Part shown: positions 37,051 to 39,299 of the stretch, one piece after another | Numbering within the stretch: position 1 is the first letter of the stretch | How the letters are laid out: the number at the start of each line of letters is the position of its first letter | Virus record (IMG/VR): IMGVR_UViG_3300037247_000531 | Coordinates: 1 to 39,299 of that record | Source of the DNA: a virus | Reading direction: 5' to 3' (one strand) | Length of the DNA stretch: 39,299 bases | Position numbers and translations under genes: made by a program | The notes under the pieces: model-generated | Databases searched by the model: none | The model's input: the letters and a program-made list of their open reading frames with translations, nothing else | What the model was told of the DNA's origin: nothing

Positions 37051-37923
37051 TCAGAAATCCAACCCCGAATAATCCGCCCGCTTCAACTCTTCCTTCTCCG
37101 GCTCTGCCCATCTCGGCAACCGCAGCTCGAGCGGGCCATCCTCGTAAGCGCCGGGCCAGTGGCCGGACGCCATGCACTGATCATAGATTGCCCGCGCTTC
37201 GCGGTATGCAGTGCGCCCGATCTCGAGCAGACCGTCGGGCGCGGCCGGTACGTCTTCCGGTAGATCGTCATGTACATCCGGAGCGCCCATCTCATAGACC
37301 GCCACCTCGTAGGGTGCGACCTTCTCGACCACGATCACTTTCATCTCGAGCCTGGGATCGATCAGCCTGCACGCACCGTCGAGGTACTGCGCGAACTGGA
37401 GATGGTACCCGAGCCGCGCGCACTGTGCGGCAAAGAGCTGTGGCGCCGCGTTGGCTGCGCTCTTGATCTCGAGTATGAAATCAGGGGCCAGGCCATCGAG
37501 CCGCGCCTTGTAGCCGTCCCAGAAAAGCGAGACCTCCCAATCGGTCACCTGATCCAACAGCGGCCCGGCTACGGGATGCCCCCGCACAGCCGCAGCCACG
37601 CCCGCGATGTCGTCATAGGCGTTCTGTTTGAGAATGGTTTGGCTGGCGTTGTCTTTCTGGAACTTCTCCCACGCCTTGCCGCGCCGCGTGCCATCGAACG
37701 CGACAACCTGCTCCTCGAAAAGCTCCGGCTGCCCGATCGCCAGATGCACCGCAGTCCCGCTGCGCATGGCGTCGGTCTCGCCTTTGGTCTGCGCATGGTA
37801 TGCCTTCGGGCTTTGCGTGTGGATCGTCTTGAGCGCCGACGATCCGATCTCCGGGGCGGCGTGGTAGTCGGCGGCGGGGAGGTTTTTGATGATTTGGTTT
37901 CTCGGTTTGGTTGTCTCGGTCAT
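37051..37923 (-). CDS. RecE-like PD-(D/E)XK exonuclease
   Basis: A 290-residue protein of the lambda-exonuclease/RecE nuclease superfamily. Visible motifs: SALKTIHTQSPKAYHAQ (29-45), GTAVHLA (56-62), E130, RLDGL with D143, LEIKS with E152 and K154, and YHLQFAQY (173-180) with the conserved Q and Y. It should resect double-strand ends 5' to 3' for single-strand annealing. The start overlaps the ATPase stop by 4 nt. An annealing partner is not identified; the next gene is a candidate. Confidence 0.87.
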   Translation of the reverse strand: MTETTKPRNQIIKNLPAADYHAAPEIGSSALKTIHTQSPKAYHAQTKGETDAMRSGTAVHLAIGQPELFEEQVVAFDGTRRGKAWEKFQKDNASQTILKQNAYDDIAGVAAAVRGHPVAGPLLDQVTDWEVSLFWDGYKARLDGLAPDFILEIKSAANAAPQLFAAQCARLGYHLQFAQYLDGACRLIDPRLEMKVIVVEKVAPYEVAVYEMGAPDVHDDLPEDVPAAPDGLLEIGRTAYREARAIYDQCMASGHWPGAYEDGPLELRLPRWAEPEKEELKRADYSGLDF

Positions 37924-39284
37924 GACTGCGCACCCCCGCCGAAATCAACGTCGATGACTTCGGGTTTTTTGGTCTTCGGTTTCTCCCCCGGTGGCTTCTT
38001 CCCTTCGGTCTTCGCGGGCTCGGGGCTTGCCTTCTCTGCCCCAACAACCTCCCCCTCGTGAAACACGACGCTACAGCCCTTGCCATCCCCCACAACGACC
38101 ATCCAAATATGAGCCTTGTTCTTGTCGGCCCACTCACTGAGCGCCTCCCGGCTCTCCACGTCGAACGCTGAGCCCTCATCAAGCAGCAGCTCGCGGAGGT
38201 CGGGGCTCTGGGCCAGAACGATCTCCGCGCTGGCCACGAGCTTCTCCCTCATGCTCGCCTGGTCCCACGAAAAATCGTGGAGCATCACGGTATCATCGTC
38301 GACCGACAGACCGACCACGGGATACTCGGCCTCGGCGATTGTCTTGGCCTTCTTTTCGTCCAGGTCTTCGAGGTTGCGATCGAGAGCCCTGGCTGCCTTC
38401 TCAGCCGCGCCGTGGTCGACAGTCAGCCGCGCATGCTCGGCATTGTCGCGCACCCTGCGGTTGGCCTCGTCGACCGTGGCGAGCCGCACCTGGATCTCCT
38501 CGGTGTCGGGGTCTTCGAGTTTGGCGACTTCGGCTTTGAGGGTGCGGCCCCGCCCGGCGGCGACTTCGACCCCCGCCTTTGCTGCAACAAGATCTGATTC
38601 GGCCTTCTTCATGATGACTTGCGCCGCCCGGTACTTGTCACCCACCTCCCGCAGCTCCGCCCGCTTCGTCTCGTGCCCCGCGTTGATCTCCTGCCGCCGC
38701 GTCAGCTCCGCCGCCAGCTTGGCTACGGATACCTCTTCGATCGGCGCATCATTGCTATGTGATGCGCTGTCGAGCTGTGCACGGAGCCGCTTCGCGTCGC
38801 GGTTGGCGTCGGTGCGCTCATCATAGATGCAAGCGCGCTCGGCATCATGCGCGGTGAAATCCTGCCCCGGTACCAGCTCACGCACGACAGCGAGTAGCTC
38901 GGCGTTTTTCATTCGCGCGATCTTGCCGAGGTCTTGCATACAACCGCCCTTGATCTGATCCATCAAGGCCTGAGGTGTGCCGTCCCTCCCCGTCACCACG
39001 AGCGATGTCCCCTTGCGCGTGAGTTTGCGCTCGACCTCAAAGCCGCCGTTGTCGAGGCCGCCATCGATCTCGGCCCGGATGTGACCTCGCTTTGCCCCCC
39101 GACGCAGCGGCTCATCCGGGATCGCTTTCGCGCCATCGAACAACATTCCGACCGAACGGAGCGCAGTGCTCTTGCCTTGCGCGGTCTTCCCTCCGATCGT
39201 CGTGATCGGTTCGCCGTTGGGGTGGATCTCGGCGACCTTGATCGCCATCGTATTTTCGATTTCCAGTGTCGTGATTCTGCTCAT
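37920..39284 (-). CDS. SbcC/SMC-like ATPase
   Basis: A 454-residue protein. Walker A GGKTAQGKST at 31-40, a long coiled coil at about 155-320, a signature-like FSWDQASMREKL at 338-349, and Walker B LLLDEGSAFD at 366-375. An acidic, Pro/Lys-rich tail follows from about 415. This is the short AAA_23/RecN-SbcC type found with phage exonucleases, probably remodelling DNA ends. The ATG at 39284 has AGGAGG upstream at the very edge of the window. Confidence 0.88.
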   Translation of the reverse strand: MSRITTLEIENTMAIKVAEIHPNGEPITTIGGKTAQGKSTALRSVGMLFDGAKAIPDEPLRRGAKRGHIRAEIDGGLDNGGFEVERKLTRKGTSLVVTGRDGTPQALMDQIKGGCMQDLGKIARMKNAELLAVVRELVPGQDFTAHDAERACIYDERTDANRDAKRLRAQLDSASHSNDAPIEEVSVAKLAAELTRRQEINAGHETKRAELREVGDKYRAAQVIMKKAESDLVAAKAGVEVAAGRGRTLKAEVAKLEDPDTEEIQVRLATVDEANRRVRDNAEHARLTVDHGAAEKAARALDRNLEDLDEKKAKTIAEAEYPVVGLSVDDDTVMLHDFSWDQASMREKLVASAEIVLAQSPDLRELLLDEGSAFDVESREALSEWADKNKAHIWMVVVGDGKGCSVVFHEGEVVGAEKASPEPAKTEGKKPPGEKPKTKKPEVIDVDFGGGAQS

Positions 39285-39299
39285 GGTTTGTCCTCCTGT

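Overview
The window reads as the central part of a tailed double-stranded DNA phage (Caudoviricetes, siphovirus-like) or of a prophage of that type. It is GC-rich. Every gene I can support lies on the minus strand, so the gene order runs from the right edge of the window to the left. Genes are packed with 1-14 nt overlaps (ATGA, GTGA, TGATG, TAATG), strong AGGAGG-type ribosome binding sites are common, and GTG or TTG starts are frequent. The host therefore uses ordinary Shine-Dalgarno initiation, but its identity cannot be read from the sequence. I see no integrase, repressor, lysis cassette, tRNA or CRISPR array. Lifestyle is undecided because both genome ends are outside the window.

Right part (about 39.3-34.3 kb): a recombination module with an SbcC/SMC-like ATPase, a RecE-like PD-(D/E)XK exonuclease and a putative OB-like protein. 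Small membrane proteins follow, then an intergenic region with a 14-bp inverted repeat and a ParB-fold protein. Next (34.3-24.3 kb) come a superfamily 2 helicase, a DUF5131 (Gp37/Gp68) protein, a MazG-like protein, a nucleotidyltransferase-fold protein and many short coiled-coil or cysteine-rich proteins. Several of these share repeated sequence at their gene boundaries. The replication module (25.4-20.3 kb) has a PrimPol-PriCT protein, a papain-like candidate and a separate superfamily 3 helicase. A cluster of nine ATGGASGGY repeats covers the end of the helicase gene and the following gap and could be an origin. VRR-NUC nuclease and DUF3310 genes follow. A ParB/MT-A70 adenine methyltransferase and a nuclease-like protein close the early half.

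Left part (18-0 kb): the morphogenesis cluster in classical order. It runs small terminase (DUF5681), large terminase, portal fused to a MuF domain, HK97-type prohead protease with a long extension, HK97 major capsid protein, decoration-like protein, gp6-like connector, stopper, HK97 gp10-like protein, tail terminator, tail tube, tail assembly chaperone with an A-AAC-CCT -1 frameshift site, tape measure protein, and the first 12 codons of the next tail gene at the left edge.

The most unusual theme is repeated duplication of gene starts. At least four genes carry tandem or spaced copies of their own start region, in places forming chains of 9-23-codon mini-ORFs. Several neighbouring genes also share near-identical initiation sequences, much like the start-associated sequences described in cluster K mycobacteriophages. 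No stretch longer than 300 bases lacks a gene; the largest gap is 22182-22421.
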